From contig NZ_JBHIKW010000002.1 of the NCBI RefSeq assembly GCF_042138895.1, forward strand, positions 62,001 through 126,000: a stretch of DNA of 64,000 nt, given 5' to 3'. Shown piece after piece: positions 8,483 to 17,628 of this stretch. Each line of letters begins with the position of its first letter. Position 1 is the first letter of the stretch. The DNA is from Cedecea selenatireducens (lineage in GTDB: Bacteria > Pseudomonadota > Gammaproteobacteria > Enterobacterales > Enterobacteriaceae). The notes beneath the pieces were generated by a model. That model was not told the DNA's origin and ran no database searches. It was given only the letters and a program-made list of their open reading frames with translations. Made by a program: the position numbers and the translations under genes.

Positions 8483-8498
8483 TGTGAAACATCGCACA
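8483..8498. promoter_or_regulatory. CRP site in glpT-glpA intergenic region
   Basis: TGTGA-N6-GCACA differs from the CRP consensus TGTGA-N6-TCACA at one position. It lies 96 nt from the glpT start and is well placed to activate glpTQ and possibly glpABC. CRP control of both operons is established in E. coli. Several TTCG/CTCG half-sites around 8550-8595 may be GlpR half-operators, but none is clear enough to call. Confidence 0.65.
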
Positions 8499-8572
8499 CA
8501 ATGTTACATTTTTATTACAAAAAGGCGAAAAGGTGCATTTCATCATGAATAACTTTCGTTTATTGCTCGAAT

Positions 8573-8586
8573 TTGCTCGCAATCAA
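8573..8586 (+). promoter_or_regulatory. FNR-like box upstream of glpA
   Basis: TTGCT-N4-ATCAA matches the FNR consensus TTGAT-N4-ATCAA at nine of ten positions. It is centred about 70 nt upstream of the glpA start. Anaerobic activation of glpABC by FNR is known in E. coli, and this gives a plausible site for it. Confidence 0.55.
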
Positions 8587-8649
8587 ACATTTCGTACTTT
8601 ATTTATGGCTGAATAACGGTAAATAAAGAAGGGATAAAAGGAGCGCCAT

Positions 8650-10260
8650 GTGAGCAGAGAAACGGACGTGATTATTATCGGCGGAGGAGCAACCGGCGCC
8701 GGGATCGCGCGCGACTGCGCCCGACGCGGGCTGAAAGTGCTGCTGCTCGAGCGGCATGACATCGCTACAGGCGCGACGGGCCGCAATCATGGCCTGCTCC
8801 ACAGCGGCGCTCGCTATGCGGTCACCGACGGTGAATCCGCAAAAGAGTGTATCGAAGAAAACCGCATTCTGCGGCGCATCGCCCGCCACTGCATCGAACC
8901 TACGAACGGCCTGTTTATCACCCTTCCGGAAGACGATCTCGCGTTTCAAAGCGGATTTATCACCGCCTGTCGCCAGGCCGGTATCGATGCACAAGCGCTT
9001 GATCCCAAAGAAGCGCTGCGGCTGGAGCCGTCCGCAAACCCAACGTTAATCGGTGCCGTTCGCGTGCCGGACGGGACGGTCGATCCTTTCCGCCTGACCG
9101 CAGCCAATATGCTCGATGCGAAGGAACACGGGGCTGAAGTTCTGACAGGCTGCGAAATCACCGGCCTGATTCGCGAAGGCTCCCGGGTTTGCGGCGTGCG
9201 CGTATTCAATCATCTCACCAAGCAAGCAGGAGAATTTCGCGCGCCTATGGTGGTTAATGCTGCGGGTATCTGGGGGCAACGCATCGCGGAATACGCCGAT
9301 CTCAACGTAAAAATGTTCCCGGCTAAAGGCGCGCTGCTGATCCTCGGCCACAGAATCAATAACATGGTCATCAACCGCTGCCGTAAACCGGCAGACGCCG
9401 ATATCCTTGTCCCCGGCGACACCATCTCGCTTATTGGCACCACCTCCACGCACATTGACTACGACCAGATTGACAATATGTCCGTCACGCCGGATGAGGT
9501 AGATATCCTGATCCGCGAAGGTGAAAAACTGGCTCCGGTACTGGGCCGAACCCGCATTCTTCGGGCCTACGCTGGCGTCAGGCCTCTGGTCGCCAGCGAC
9601 AACGATCCGACGGGGCGCAGCGTCAGCCGTGGGATTGTGCTGTTGGATCACGCAAAACGCGACGGCATGGACGGCTTTATCACCATTACCGGCGGCAAAC
9701 TCATGACCTACCGCCTGATGGCGGAATGGGCAACGGACCTGGTTTGCGAGCGGCTTGGGAACAATATCCCCTGCTCCACAGCTTCGACGCCGCTGCCGGG
9801 CTCCGAACAAACGGCAGAACAAACGCTGGGCAAAGTTATCTCCTTACCGCCTACGATTCGCGGGTCGGCCGTCTGGCGGCACGGCGACCGCGCTACCCGC
9901 CTGCTGAATAACAGCCGGCTTAGCAACAGCCTGGTTTGCGAATGCGAAGCCGTCACCTCCGGTGAGGTTCGCTATGCCATCGACGCCCTCGGCGTAAAAA
10001 GCCTGGGTGATTTACGCCGCAGAACGCGTGTGGGCATGGGCACCTGCCAGGGCGAACTTTGCGCCTGCCGTGCCGCGGGCCTGCTGCAGCGCTTCCAGCT
10101 CACCACACCGGCACAATCCCTGGAACAGCTTTCCCACTTCCTCAACGAACGCTGGAAAGGCGTCCGCCCGATAGCCTGGGGAAATGCGTTGCGCGAAAGC
10201 GAATTTACCACCTGGGTTTACCAGGGATTGTGCGGCCTGGATAACGGAGAACAGGGATGA
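8650..10260 (+). CDS. glpA: Anaerobic glycerol-3-phosphate dehydrogenase subunit A
   Basis: A 536-residue FAD-dependent catalytic subunit of the anaerobic G3P dehydrogenase GlpABC, which oxidises G3P to dihydroxyacetone phosphate. The FAD-binding dinucleotide fold is seen at residues 6-30 (DVIIIGGGATGAGIA), then GATGRNHGLLHSGARY. A C-terminal BFD-like [2Fe-2S] domain shows CECEAVTSGE and, further on, CQGELCACR. The start is GTG at 8650, with AAAGGAG 6 nt upstream. The overlapping ATG at 8648 runs straight into TGA and cannot be used. glpA overlaps glpB by 4 nt. Confidence 0.96.
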   Translation: MSRETDVIIIGGGATGAGIARDCARRGLKVLLLERHDIATGATGRNHGLLHSGARYAVTDGESAKECIEENRILRRIARHCIEPTNGLFITLPEDDLAFQSGFITACRQAGIDAQALDPKEALRLEPSANPTLIGAVRVPDGTVDPFRLTAANMLDAKEHGAEVLTGCEITGLIREGSRVCGVRVFNHLTKQAGEFRAPMVVNAAGIWGQRIAEYADLNVKMFPAKGALLILGHRINNMVINRCRKPADADILVPGDTISLIGTTSTHIDYDQIDNMSVTPDEVDILIREGEKLAPVLGRTRILRAYAGVRPLVASDNDPTGRSVSRGIVLLDHAKRDGMDGFITITGGKLMTYRLMAEWATDLVCERLGNNIPCSTASTPLPGSEQTAEQTLGKVISLPPTIRGSAVWRHGDRATRLLNNSRLSNSLVCECEAVTSGEVRYAIDALGVKSLGDLRRRTRVGMGTCQGELCACRAAGLLQRFQLTTPAQSLEQLSHFLNERWKGVRPIAWGNALRESEFTTWVYQGLCGLDNGEQG

Positions 10261-11522
10261 AATTCGACACTATCATCATCGGCAGCGGCCTGGCCGGACT
10301 GACCGCAGGCATAAAGCTGGCGGAAAACGGGCAACGCTGCGCTATCGTCAGCCGCGGCCAAAGCGCCCTGCACTTCTCTTCCGGCTCGCTGGATTTGCTC
10401 TCGGCGCTGCCGGACGGCAGCCCGGTTCAGGAGCCTGAGGCCGCGCTGGAAAGCCTGGCTGAACAGGCACCCCAACATCCCTACAGCCTGATGGGTAAAG
10501 AAAGTGTGTTGGCTTTTGCCGCAGAAAGCGAACAACTGCTGGCAAGGGCTGGCATCCCCATGACGGGCCATTATCGCCAAAACCACCTGAGAATCACCCC
10601 GCTGGGTAAGCAGAGGGCGAGCTGGCTAAGCCCGCCGGAGGTGCCTCAGGCTCCACTGCCCTGGCAAAAAGTCACGGTGATCAATATCGCAGGCTTTCTG
10701 GACTTTCAGGCAGAGCTGGTGGCCGGTTCGCTTTCGTCCTCGGGCTGTGCCGCACACGTCGCCGAACTCACCTTACCCGTGCTTGACGTATTACGTAATA
10801 ACCCAAGCGAGTTTCGCGCCGTAAACATCGCCCGGGTGCTGGATCTGCCGGAAAATCACCGGGCATTGGTGGATGAACTCAGGCTGCTATTGGGCAGCGG
10901 TGAAGCGATGATCCTGCCCGCCTGTCTCGGTCTGGACGAGAGTACGGTTTCAGCCCTGCAGCAGGCGCTAAACGTGCCGGTAAAACTGCTCCCAACCCTG
11001 CCGCCCTCTGTACCTGGAATGAGGCTCCACGATGCGCTTCGCCGCCGCTTTCAATCCCTCGGCGGGCTTATCATGCCGGGAGACACCGTCATCGGCGCTC
11101 AGTTAGAACGAGGCTGCATCAACGCCCTGTTCACCAAAAATCACCGTGAAGTTCCGCTACGTACCCGTCATGTCATTCTGGCCAGCGGAAGCTTTTTCAG
11201 CGGCGGGCTGGAAGCTGACAGGCAGCGAGTTTTTGAGCCTATCTTCGGGCTGGACGTGGAGGTGCCGGGGGATCGCGCCTCCTGGAGTGAGACCGATTTC
11301 TTTACGCCTCAGCCCTGGCTGCAGTTTGGGCTAAAAGTGAATACCCGGCTTCAGCCGAGCCATGACGGTGAACACACGCGAAATCTTTATGCCATTGGCT
11401 CTGTGCTGGGCGGTTTTAACCCCATCCAGCAAGGATGCGGGGCCGGTGTTTCTATGCTCACGGCGCTCTGTGTTGCCGAACAAATCCTTGCTGCCGCGGA
11501 GGCTTGCCATGAACCTGCTTGA
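10257..11522 (+). CDS. glpB: Anaerobic glycerol-3-phosphate dehydrogenase subunit B
   Basis: A 421-residue flavoprotein subunit (E. coli 419) of GlpABC. The N-terminal nucleotide-binding motif IIIGSGLAGLTAGIKLAE is at residues 6-23. The C-terminal region has the dinucleotide-fold end segment NLYAIGSVLGGFNPIQQGCGAG. It is thought to pass electrons from GlpA towards GlpC and menaquinone. It overlaps glpA by 4 nt (ATGA) and glpC by 14 nt, so all three are probably translationally coupled. Confidence 0.95.
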   Translation: MKFDTIIIGSGLAGLTAGIKLAENGQRCAIVSRGQSALHFSSGSLDLLSALPDGSPVQEPEAALESLAEQAPQHPYSLMGKESVLAFAAESEQLLARAGIPMTGHYRQNHLRITPLGKQRASWLSPPEVPQAPLPWQKVTVINIAGFLDFQAELVAGSLSSSGCAAHVAELTLPVLDVLRNNPSEFRAVNIARVLDLPENHRALVDELRLLLGSGEAMILPACLGLDESTVSALQQALNVPVKLLPTLPPSVPGMRLHDALRRRFQSLGGLIMPGDTVIGAQLERGCINALFTKNHREVPLRTRHVILASGSFFSGGLEADRQRVFEPIFGLDVEVPGDRASWSETDFFTPQPWLQFGLKVNTRLQPSHDGEHTRNLYAIGSVLGGFNPIQQGCGAGVSMLTALCVAEQILAAAEACHEPA

Positions 11523-12711
11523 TGAAACCAGCTTTGAAAGCTGTATTAAATGCACGGTCTGCACCACAGCCTGCCCGGTTAGCCGCGTACGCCCGGAATA
11601 TCCGGGGCCAAAACAGGCCGGGCCCGACGGCGAAAGGCTGAGACTAAAAGATCCCTCGCTGTATGACGACGCGCTGAAGTACTGCACCAACTGCAAACGC
11701 TGCGAAGTCTCCTGCCCGTCCGAGGTCAAAATTGGCGACATCATCCAGCGGGCGCGTGCCAGATACGGTGAGCATAAACCTTCCCTGCGCGACGCGATTC
11801 TCAGCCATACCGATTTAATGGGCACGCTCTCCACGCCTTTTGCCCCGCTGGTCAATGCCACCACAGGCATGAAGCCCGTACGTAAGCTGCTGGATAAAGC
11901 GCTCAACATTGATTCCCACCGCGAACTGCCCAAATACTCCTTCGGCACCTTCCGCCAGTGGTATCGACGCCAGGCGGCGCGCCAGGCCACCTTCCCGCAG
12001 CAGGTCGCTTTCTTCCACGGCTGCTTCGTGAACTACAACCATCCCCAGCTCGGCAAAGATATGGTTAAAGTGCTTAACGCCCTGGGCATCGGCGTTCAGT
12101 TACTGAAAAGAGAGAAGTGCTGCGGCGTACCGCTCATCGCCAACGGCTTTATTGAAAAGGCAAAAAAACAGGCGGCGGTAAATGCCAGTTCGCTTGAAGA
12201 AGCGGTTATTCAGCGCGGGCTACCGGTCGTGGCGACTTCTTCGACCTGCACCTTCACCCTGCGCGATGAATACCCGCACATTCTCGGCGTGGATACCACG
12301 CCGATCCGCGATCACATTGAGCTGGCAACGCGCTATATCTGGAAACTTCTGGAAGAGGATGGCAGAACATTGGCGCTAAAAAATACGCCGCTTCGCATCG
12401 CTTACCATACGCCGTGTCATATGGAAAAAATGGGCTGGACGCTCTACTCCGTTGAGCTGCTGCGCCGAATTCCCGGCGTGGAGCTGGTGATGCTGGACTC
12501 CCAATGCTGCGGCATCGCCGGCACCTATGGGTTTAAAAAAGAAAACTATCCGACCTCCCAGCGTATCGGCGCGCCGCTGTTCCAGCAGATAGAAGAGAGC
12601 GGCGTTGACCTGGTAGTCACCGACTGTGAAACCTGTAAATGGCAGATAGAGATGTCCACCAGCAAACGCTGCGAGCACCCGATTACGCTGCTGGCACGGG
12701 CGCTCGCCTGA
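11509..12711 (+). CDS. glpC: Anaerobic glycerol-3-phosphate dehydrogenase subunit C
   Basis: A 400-residue iron-sulfur, membrane-anchoring subunit. Two 4Fe-4S ferredoxin motifs are seen: CIKCTVCTTACP (about residues 11-22) and CTNCKRCEVSCP (about 60-71). They are followed by two CCG domains with the CCGVP and CCGIAGTYG motifs, a heterodisulfide-reductase-like arrangement. It delivers electrons to menaquinone, made by the men genes further along. The ATG at 11509 is chosen because it gives the family N-terminus MNLLDETSFESC; the frame is open farther upstream but only inside glpB. It converges on yfaY with 3 nt between stop codons and no terminator visible. Confidence 0.95.
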   Translation: MNLLDETSFESCIKCTVCTTACPVSRVRPEYPGPKQAGPDGERLRLKDPSLYDDALKYCTNCKRCEVSCPSEVKIGDIIQRARARYGEHKPSLRDAILSHTDLMGTLSTPFAPLVNATTGMKPVRKLLDKALNIDSHRELPKYSFGTFRQWYRRQAARQATFPQQVAFFHGCFVNYNHPQLGKDMVKVLNALGIGVQLLKREKCCGVPLIANGFIEKAKKQAAVNASSLEEAVIQRGLPVVATSSTCTFTLRDEYPHILGVDTTPIRDHIELATRYIWKLLEEDGRTLALKNTPLRIAYHTPCHMEKMGWTLYSVELLRRIPGVELVMLDSQCCGIAGTYGFKKENYPTSQRIGAPLFQQIEESGVDLVVTDCETCKWQIEMSTSKRCEHPITLLARALA

Positions 12712-12714
12712 TGC

Positions 12715-13911
12715 TTAGAGGCTGGCTGATTCCACAACCTTAATCCAGCCGTGCTCGGTTTCCAGCGGCTGGCCGTTGAGCCAGCGACGCAGCACGTTAA
12801 GCGCCATCATGGCGCACACTTCCTGACGAATGGCCAGCGCATGGCGGCTGGTACCAAACTTCACGCCAAGGCCAAAGGTGCCGTCCGGCGTGGAGAGCGC
12901 AAAATTGATCTGCCTCTCTTCCTCACCGGCAATAACCAGAGCCACGCCGCTTTGCTGGCTCTGGCGCAGATCTGCGCTGGCCTTCAGCGCTTCCGCCAGC
13001 GTGCCAGCCTCCTGCGGTAAAACACGGCTAGCTTTCAGCGCAGCCTGTGCCCGTATCAGCTGCAGCGCCAGCAGGCCGCCGGTAAACTGTTCGCTCACGG
13101 CGATAGTCAGTGAACGCTCGGCGAGGCGGCGGGCTATTTGCGCCGGAAGCCCTTCGGTTCCTTCAAAAATCAGGCTGTCGCCGGCGACACGGCGCACCTC
13201 TGGCCATACCGCTTCCATCGCCTCACGCTGGCTGGCCGGGCCGGTGAGCTTAAGCTCGATAATCGGCATAGACGAGCGATACCCCATCACCACATTCTCC
13301 GGCAACGTCAGCGGATCAAGACATTGCGCCAGCTCGCTTTCGGAGCGCCCAAAGGTGGTTAAACGCAGGCATATTGGAGGTTCAGGGAGCGTAAAACGCG
13401 TGCGCAGCCGGGGCATAATTTCTTTATCTACCATCGCCTTAAATTCTGACGGCACGCCGGGCGTGAAGAACATCAGGCAGCGGTTTAAGGTCATTGCAAA
13501 ACCGCAGGCAGTGCCCACGGGGTTGTCGATCATTTCGCTGTTGGCCGGAATTTGTGCCTGCTTGCGGTTGCTCGGGGCCATCACTCGCCCACGATCGGCG
13601 AAAAACTGCTCCATCCAGGCTAGCCATTCGGCATGCTCAACCAGCTCAACGCCCGCAGCGGTAGCCGCCGCCAGCGCGCTTAAATCATCGCTTGTGGGCC
13701 CCAGACCGCCGTTAACAATCAGTACGTCGGCCTGGTGGCTGCGCTCTTGCAGTATGGCAATCAGGTCAGGAAGGCTGTCGCCCACCGTATTACGGCGCGA
13801 CATCGGTAAACCCTGGTGAAAGAAATAATCGGCAAGCCAGGCTGCATTGGTATCGGTAATTTGCCCGTACAGCACTTCGTCACCGGTCGACAGCATTTCT
13901 ACTTTTAACAT
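12715..13911 (-). CDS. yfaY: CinA-family protein YfaY
   Basis: A 398-residue protein (E. coli YfaY about 400) with an N-terminal MoCF/MoaB-like domain (about residues 4-170; STGDEVLYGQITDTNA and NGGLGPTSDD motifs) and a C-terminal CinA-like half (about 240-390). In CinA proteins the first domain can be an ADP-ribose pyrophosphatase and the second a nicotinamide mononucleotide deamidase. The C-terminal half here has VSEQFTGGLLA where deamidases usually have a catalytic Ser-Thr-Gly-Gly, so deamidase activity is doubtful. Function is unproven. In E. coli the rhm genes separate it from glpC; here they are absent. Confidence 0.9.
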   Translation of the reverse strand: MLKVEMLSTGDEVLYGQITDTNAAWLADYFFHQGLPMSRRNTVGDSLPDLIAILQERSHQADVLIVNGGLGPTSDDLSALAAATAAGVELVEHAEWLAWMEQFFADRGRVMAPSNRKQAQIPANSEMIDNPVGTACGFAMTLNRCLMFFTPGVPSEFKAMVDKEIMPRLRTRFTLPEPPICLRLTTFGRSESELAQCLDPLTLPENVVMGYRSSMPIIELKLTGPASQREAMEAVWPEVRRVAGDSLIFEGTEGLPAQIARRLAERSLTIAVSEQFTGGLLALQLIRAQAALKASRVLPQEAGTLAEALKASADLRQSQQSGVALVIAGEEERQINFALSTPDGTFGLGVKFGTSRHALAIRQEVCAMMALNVLRRWLNGQPLETEHGWIKVVESASL

Positions 13912-13972
13912 CTTCTACTCCGCAGCAAGGGAACGCCCCACTATAGCGCAGACGCCAGGGAACGACAGGCAC

Positions 13973-13997
13973 AAAAAACGCGGCTCAAAGCCGCGTT
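13973..13997 (-). terminator. Intrinsic terminator after yfaZ
   Basis: The stem AACGCGGCT and AGCCGCGTT has a 3-nt loop and a run of T on the minus strand, just past the yfaZ stop codon. Confidence 0.85.
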
Positions 13998-14003
13998 GGG
14001 GGA

Positions 14004-14546
14004 TCAGAAGCTGGCGCTGACGCCCACATACGGGCCGTCGGCAACGGTATCGGTCCGGTCACCGTCTTTGCCGCCAAGGCTGATGTAACGGTAGCCCACC
14101 TGAGCCGAGAACGGACGCATAAAGTTCCAGCTTGCGCCTGCGCTTGCTTCTTTATAGTCCTTCACGCCGCTGGACAGCGAATCTGGCGAGTAGTAGTAAT
14201 CGCCAAACACCGCAATATCAGGCGTAATTGGCCATTTCAGGCCGCCGCCGGCCGCAACCGCATAACCTTCTTTGCGATCTTTTGGATGCAGGTAAACGCC
14301 ACGCCCCCCCACGGTTGCCATCATCGGCCCCAGAGGAATATTAAAGCCGAGGCCAAGACCCACGGCATCGCCGTTGTCGTCGTTGTGCGCGTAGTTACCG
14401 GTTACCGCAATGCCGCTGCTTTCGGTGCCAAAACCCACGCCGAGATTAGTGTATTCCTTGCCGACTTCAGCACTCACGCCAATCGCGCTGGCACCTGCAG
14501 AAACCAGCAGCAAACCCGCGCCGCCGGCTAAAAGTAATTTATTCAT
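14004..14546 (-). CDS. yfaZ: YfaZ family outer-membrane beta-barrel protein
   Basis: A 180-residue predicted outer-membrane protein, the same length as E. coli YfaZ. A signal peptide (MNKLLLAGG, hydrophobic core, Ala-x-Ala near residue 22) is followed by alternating polar/hydrophobic strands, glycine-rich turns and a C-terminal Phe, as expected for barrel insertion. The start at 14546 has AGGA 8 nt upstream; an in-frame ATG at 14609 lacks homology. The function of the family is unknown to me. It is divergent from the catalase gene. Confidence 0.9.
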   Translation of the reverse strand: MNKLLLAGGAGLLLVSAGASAIGVSAEVGKEYTNLGVGFGTESSGIAVTGNYAHNDDNGDAVGLGLGFNIPLGPMMATVGGRGVYLHPKDRKEGYAVAAGGGLKWPITPDIAVFGDYYYSPDSLSSGVKDYKEASAGASWNFMRPFSAQVGYRYISLGGKDGDRTDTVADGPYVGVSASF

Positions 14547-14639
14547 TCCTTGGTTCCTGAAAAAGAAAAAGGGCTGCCCTTGAAAACGCCATTGGATGGC
14601 GTGGCGCATTATCTTATTAACGCGTTAGAAAATGCCAAT

Positions 14640-14661
14640 ATTTCCTTGAGTGTAAGGAAAT
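14640..14661. repeat. 8-bp inverted repeat upstream of katA
   Basis: ATTTCCTT (14640-14647) and AAGGAAAT (14654-14661) form a perfect palindrome with a 6-nt spacer between yfaZ and katA. It could be a regulator site; no identity can be assigned. Confidence 0.4.
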
Positions 14662-14810
14662 GAAAAGACACCATTTCCGGGGACAAGATCAATGAACCAC
14701 GACGGCGGAAAGTGCAACAGTGTTCCGGCAATGAATGTAGTCACATTATAAATATGGTCTATATTTAACATTTTCTGTAACCACTTGACCCAGGTCTTAG
14801 GGAGGCATTG

Positions 14811-16259
14811 ATGAGCAAGAAAGGATTAACCACCGCCGCAGGCGCACCCGTTGCCGATAACAACAACGTCGCTACCGCAGGCCCGCGTGGCCCTATGCTG
14901 CTTCAGGACGTCTGGTTTCTTGAAAAGTTAGCGCATTTCGACCGGGAGGTTATTCCCGAGCGCCGTATGCACGCCAAAGGTTCTGGCGCTTTCGGCCATT
15001 TTACCGTTACTCACGACATCACCCGCTACACCCGAGCAAAACTCTTTTCGGAAGTCGGCAAAAAAACAGAAATGTTTATGCGTTTCTCCACCGTTGCCGG
15101 TGAACGTGGCGCCGCCGACGCCGAGCGCGATATCCGCGGTTTTTCCATGAAATTCTATACAGAGGAAGGCAACTGGGACCTGGTGGGTAACAACACGCCG
15201 GTATTCTACCTCCGCGATCCGCTCAAGTTCCCGGACCTGAACCACGTCGTAAAACGCGACCCGCGCACCAACCTGCGTAACCCGACCTATAAATGGGATT
15301 TCTTCTCGCATCTGCCGGAATCGCTTCACCAACTGACCATTGATTTCAGCGATCGCGGCCTGCCGAGTTCCTATCGCCATATCCACGGCTTTGGCAGTCA
15401 TACCTTTAGTTTTATCAATAAAGACAACGAGCGTTTCTGGGTGAAATTCCACTTTAAAACCCAACAGGGCATTGAGAACCTGATGGACGAAGAAGCGGGA
15501 AAAATCATCGCTGAAGACCGCGAAAGCTCGCAGCGCGATCTGTACGAATCCATTGAGGCCGGTGACTTCCCACGCTGGAAGCTGTTCATTCAGATTATGC
15601 CGGAAGCCGAAGCGTCAAAAACACCGTACAACCCGTTTGATCTGACCAAGGTCTGGCCGCACGGTGACTACCCTCTGATGGAGGTCGGGTATATCGAACT
15701 GAATCGCAACCCTGAAAATTACTTCTCGGATGTCGAACAGGCGGCAATGTCTCCGGCAAACGTGGTACCCGGCATTGGCTTCTCCCCGGATAAAATGCTG
15801 CAGGGCCGCCTGTTCTCCTACGGAGATGCGCACCGCTATCGCCTTGGCGTGAACCATCATCAGATCCCGGTGAATGCGCCAAAATGCCCGTTCCATAACT
15901 ATCACCGCGACGGCGCAATGCGCGTGGACGGCAACAGCGGCAACGGCGCAACCTACGAGCCAAACAGCTTCAACGTTTTCCAGGAGCAGCCAGATTTCAG
16001 CGAGCCGCCGCTAAGCCTTGAAGGCGCGGCCGACCACTGGAACCATCGCGAAGATACCGACTATTTCAGTCAGCCACGGGCGCTGTACAACCTGCTGAGC
16101 GATGAGGAGCATCAGCGCATGTTTGCGCGTATCGCCGGAGAGATGAAAAACGTGCCGGAAAGTATTCAGGCGCGACAGATTTGCCTGTTCAGCCAGGTTC
16201 ATCCTGAATACGGCGCGGGAGTGGCTAACGCACTCAAAGCGCTTAAGAACGACAGGTAA
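14811..16259 (+). CDS. katA: Small-subunit (clade 3-type) haem catalase
   Basis: A 482-residue monofunctional catalase that dismutates hydrogen peroxide to water and oxygen. Catalytic His54 is in RRMHAKGSGAFG, Asn127 in DLVGNNTPVF, and the haem-ligand Tyr in RLFSYGDAHRYRLG (about residue 337). The length, lacking the C-terminal flavodoxin-like domain, marks the small-subunit type, unlike E. coli KatE. The ATG at 14811 is chosen because GGAGG lies 5 nt upstream; a TTG directly before it is less likely. In E. coli K-12 the yfaZ-menE interval holds nudI-ais-arn-pmrD, so the neighbourhood differs. The symbol katA follows common usage for this type. Confidence 0.93.
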   Translation: MSKKGLTTAAGAPVADNNNVATAGPRGPMLLQDVWFLEKLAHFDREVIPERRMHAKGSGAFGHFTVTHDITRYTRAKLFSEVGKKTEMFMRFSTVAGERGAADAERDIRGFSMKFYTEEGNWDLVGNNTPVFYLRDPLKFPDLNHVVKRDPRTNLRNPTYKWDFFSHLPESLHQLTIDFSDRGLPSSYRHIHGFGSHTFSFINKDNERFWVKFHFKTQQGIENLMDEEAGKIIAEDRESSQRDLYESIEAGDFPRWKLFIQIMPEAEASKTPYNPFDLTKVWPHGDYPLMEVGYIELNRNPENYFSDVEQAAMSPANVVPGIGFSPDKMLQGRLFSYGDAHRYRLGVNHHQIPVNAPKCPFHNYHRDGAMRVDGNSGNGATYEPNSFNVFQEQPDFSEPPLSLEGAADHWNHREDTDYFSQPRALYNLLSDEEHQRMFARIAGEMKNVPESIQARQICLFSQVHPEYGAGVANALKALKNDR

Positions 16260-16264
16260 AATAT

Positions 16265-16285
16265 TGCAGGGGTTATGCCCCTGCA
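16265..16285. terminator. Hairpin between convergent katA and menE
   Basis: The perfect 8-bp stem TGCAGGGG and CCCCTGCA has a 5-nt loop and overlaps the last codons of menE. T-tracts are weak, with only an ATATTTT stretch on the minus strand, so termination may be partial. Confidence 0.5.
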
Positions 16286-17628
16286 GCCCACTCTATCAGC
16301 CTGCGGCGGGAGATTTTAATCCCGCCCTGTTTTAGCGCCTGCGGCAGCGTTAACCAACGCACTGGCCGCTGAAAACGGGGCAACTTGCCGTCAAGCCAGG
16401 CGGCAATCTCGTTAAAATCACATCCCGCATTAGTCTCGACAACGGCAACCGGCCGCTGTCCAAACTCAGCGTCATCCACGGGCACCACAAACACCTGCTG
16501 TACCGCAGGATGTGTCGCAATGACCCGCTCCACCTCTTCCGGCTGAATACCTTCCCCGCCGCTGAAGAACTGGTTGTCAAGGCGTCCGATTATCGTCAGG
16601 CGTCCCGCCTGCAAAACGCCCCGGTCACGGGTAGCAAACCAGCCGTATTCATTCTCCAGCGGAACAAGCTGCCCGTCCCACCAGTAGCCGCTGGCCAGGC
16701 TATCCGCACGGATCCACACTTCTTCATCGACGATTTTCACCTCCCGCCCCGGCAGAGGTTCGCCAACGTCAGGCTGCCCGTCGGCGCGTTTCGCACAGAC
16801 CGTCGAAGCCAGCTCGGTTAAGCCATAGCCACACCAGCAGCGCACGCCGCGCGCTTCCGCCTGCCGCGTCAGTTCAACGGGGATGGCAGCCCCGCCAAGC
16901 AGCACTTCACGCAGTGCCAACGGCTGCTGTTGTTCCAGCAGCCGCCACAGCTGAGTCGGCACCAGCGAGGCATGGCTGCACTCCCGCAAGGCTTCGCTTA
17001 TCGACTGCGCAGAAGAAACCTTCAGCTGGCCACCGGCATGTAGCCAGCGCCAGAGTATCCCCTGGCCGGAAACGTGGAACAGCGGTAACGACAAGAGCCA
17101 GCTATCTTCGGCGCCGTAATCCATCATCGACAGCACACCCGCCGCGCTGGCGAGGTGAGCGGATAACGTATGCACAGCGGCCTTGGGTAACCCGGTTGAA
17201 CCGGAAGTGAGCGTCATTGAGGCCAGGCGTGACGGCAGCCAGCTTTCGCACCAGGGCGCGGCATCCACCAGCCGCAGCGGCGTTAAGCCAGGCAGCGGAC
17301 AAACGTCGGTTAAGGTGATGCCGTAGCCCAGCGTCATCGACGGCAGGAGCTGCGCCAGCAGGCTATCAGGCAGCTGTGGGTTAAGCGGCAAAACGCGTGC
17401 GCCGCACTGCAATAGCGCCAGCCAGGCAAGCAGCGTTTGCGGGCCGTTTTTCGCTTTCAGCGCAACGCCATCGCCTTCTTTTACACCCTGCAGGTGGAAG
17501 CCCCCCGCCAGCGCGTCCACGCGCTGACACAGGGTTGGCCAGGTTAAGCGTTCATCATCGAGGCGGAGCGCGACGTTTGCGCCCCGGACGTTTGCCCAGT
17601 GACGCCACGGCCAGTCGGTAAAGCTCAT
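16273..17628 (-). CDS. menE: o-Succinylbenzoate-CoA ligase MenE
   Basis: A 451-residue ANL-superfamily adenylating enzyme. It activates o-succinylbenzoate to its CoA thioester in menaquinone synthesis. The AMP-binding signature TLTSGSTGLPKAAVHT is seen near residues 138-153, GYGLTE near 268, and the C-terminal catalytic lysine region KQGGIKISRR. It is the last gene of menFDHBCE and overlaps menC by 4 nt. In E. coli pmrD lies beyond it; here it converges on katA. Confidence 0.96.
   Translation of the reverse strand: MSFTDWPWRHWANVRGANVALRLDDERLTWPTLCQRVDALAGGFHLQGVKEGDGVALKAKNGPQTLLAWLALLQCGARVLPLNPQLPDSLLAQLLPSMTLGYGITLTDVCPLPGLTPLRLVDAAPWCESWLPSRLASMTLTSGSTGLPKAAVHTLSAHLASAAGVLSMMDYGAEDSWLLSLPLFHVSGQGILWRWLHAGGQLKVSSAQSISEALRECSHASLVPTQLWRLLEQQQPLALREVLLGGAAIPVELTRQAEARGVRCWCGYGLTELASTVCAKRADGQPDVGEPLPGREVKIVDEEVWIRADSLASGYWWDGQLVPLENEYGWFATRDRGVLQAGRLTIIGRLDNQFFSGGEGIQPEEVERVIATHPAVQQVFVVPVDDAEFGQRPVAVVETNAGCDFNEIAAWLDGKLPRFQRPVRWLTLPQALKQGGIKISRRRLIEWAAGA

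Noticed and set aside
8540..8600. GlpR operators between glpT and glpA
   Set aside because: Several TTCG and CTCG half-sites exist, as expected, but no full operator matches the consensus well enough to place.
12715..13911. Competence system suggested by the CinA-like gene
   Set aside because: The CinA name is historical; YfaY-type paralogues are widespread in enterobacteria and no competence genes are nearby.
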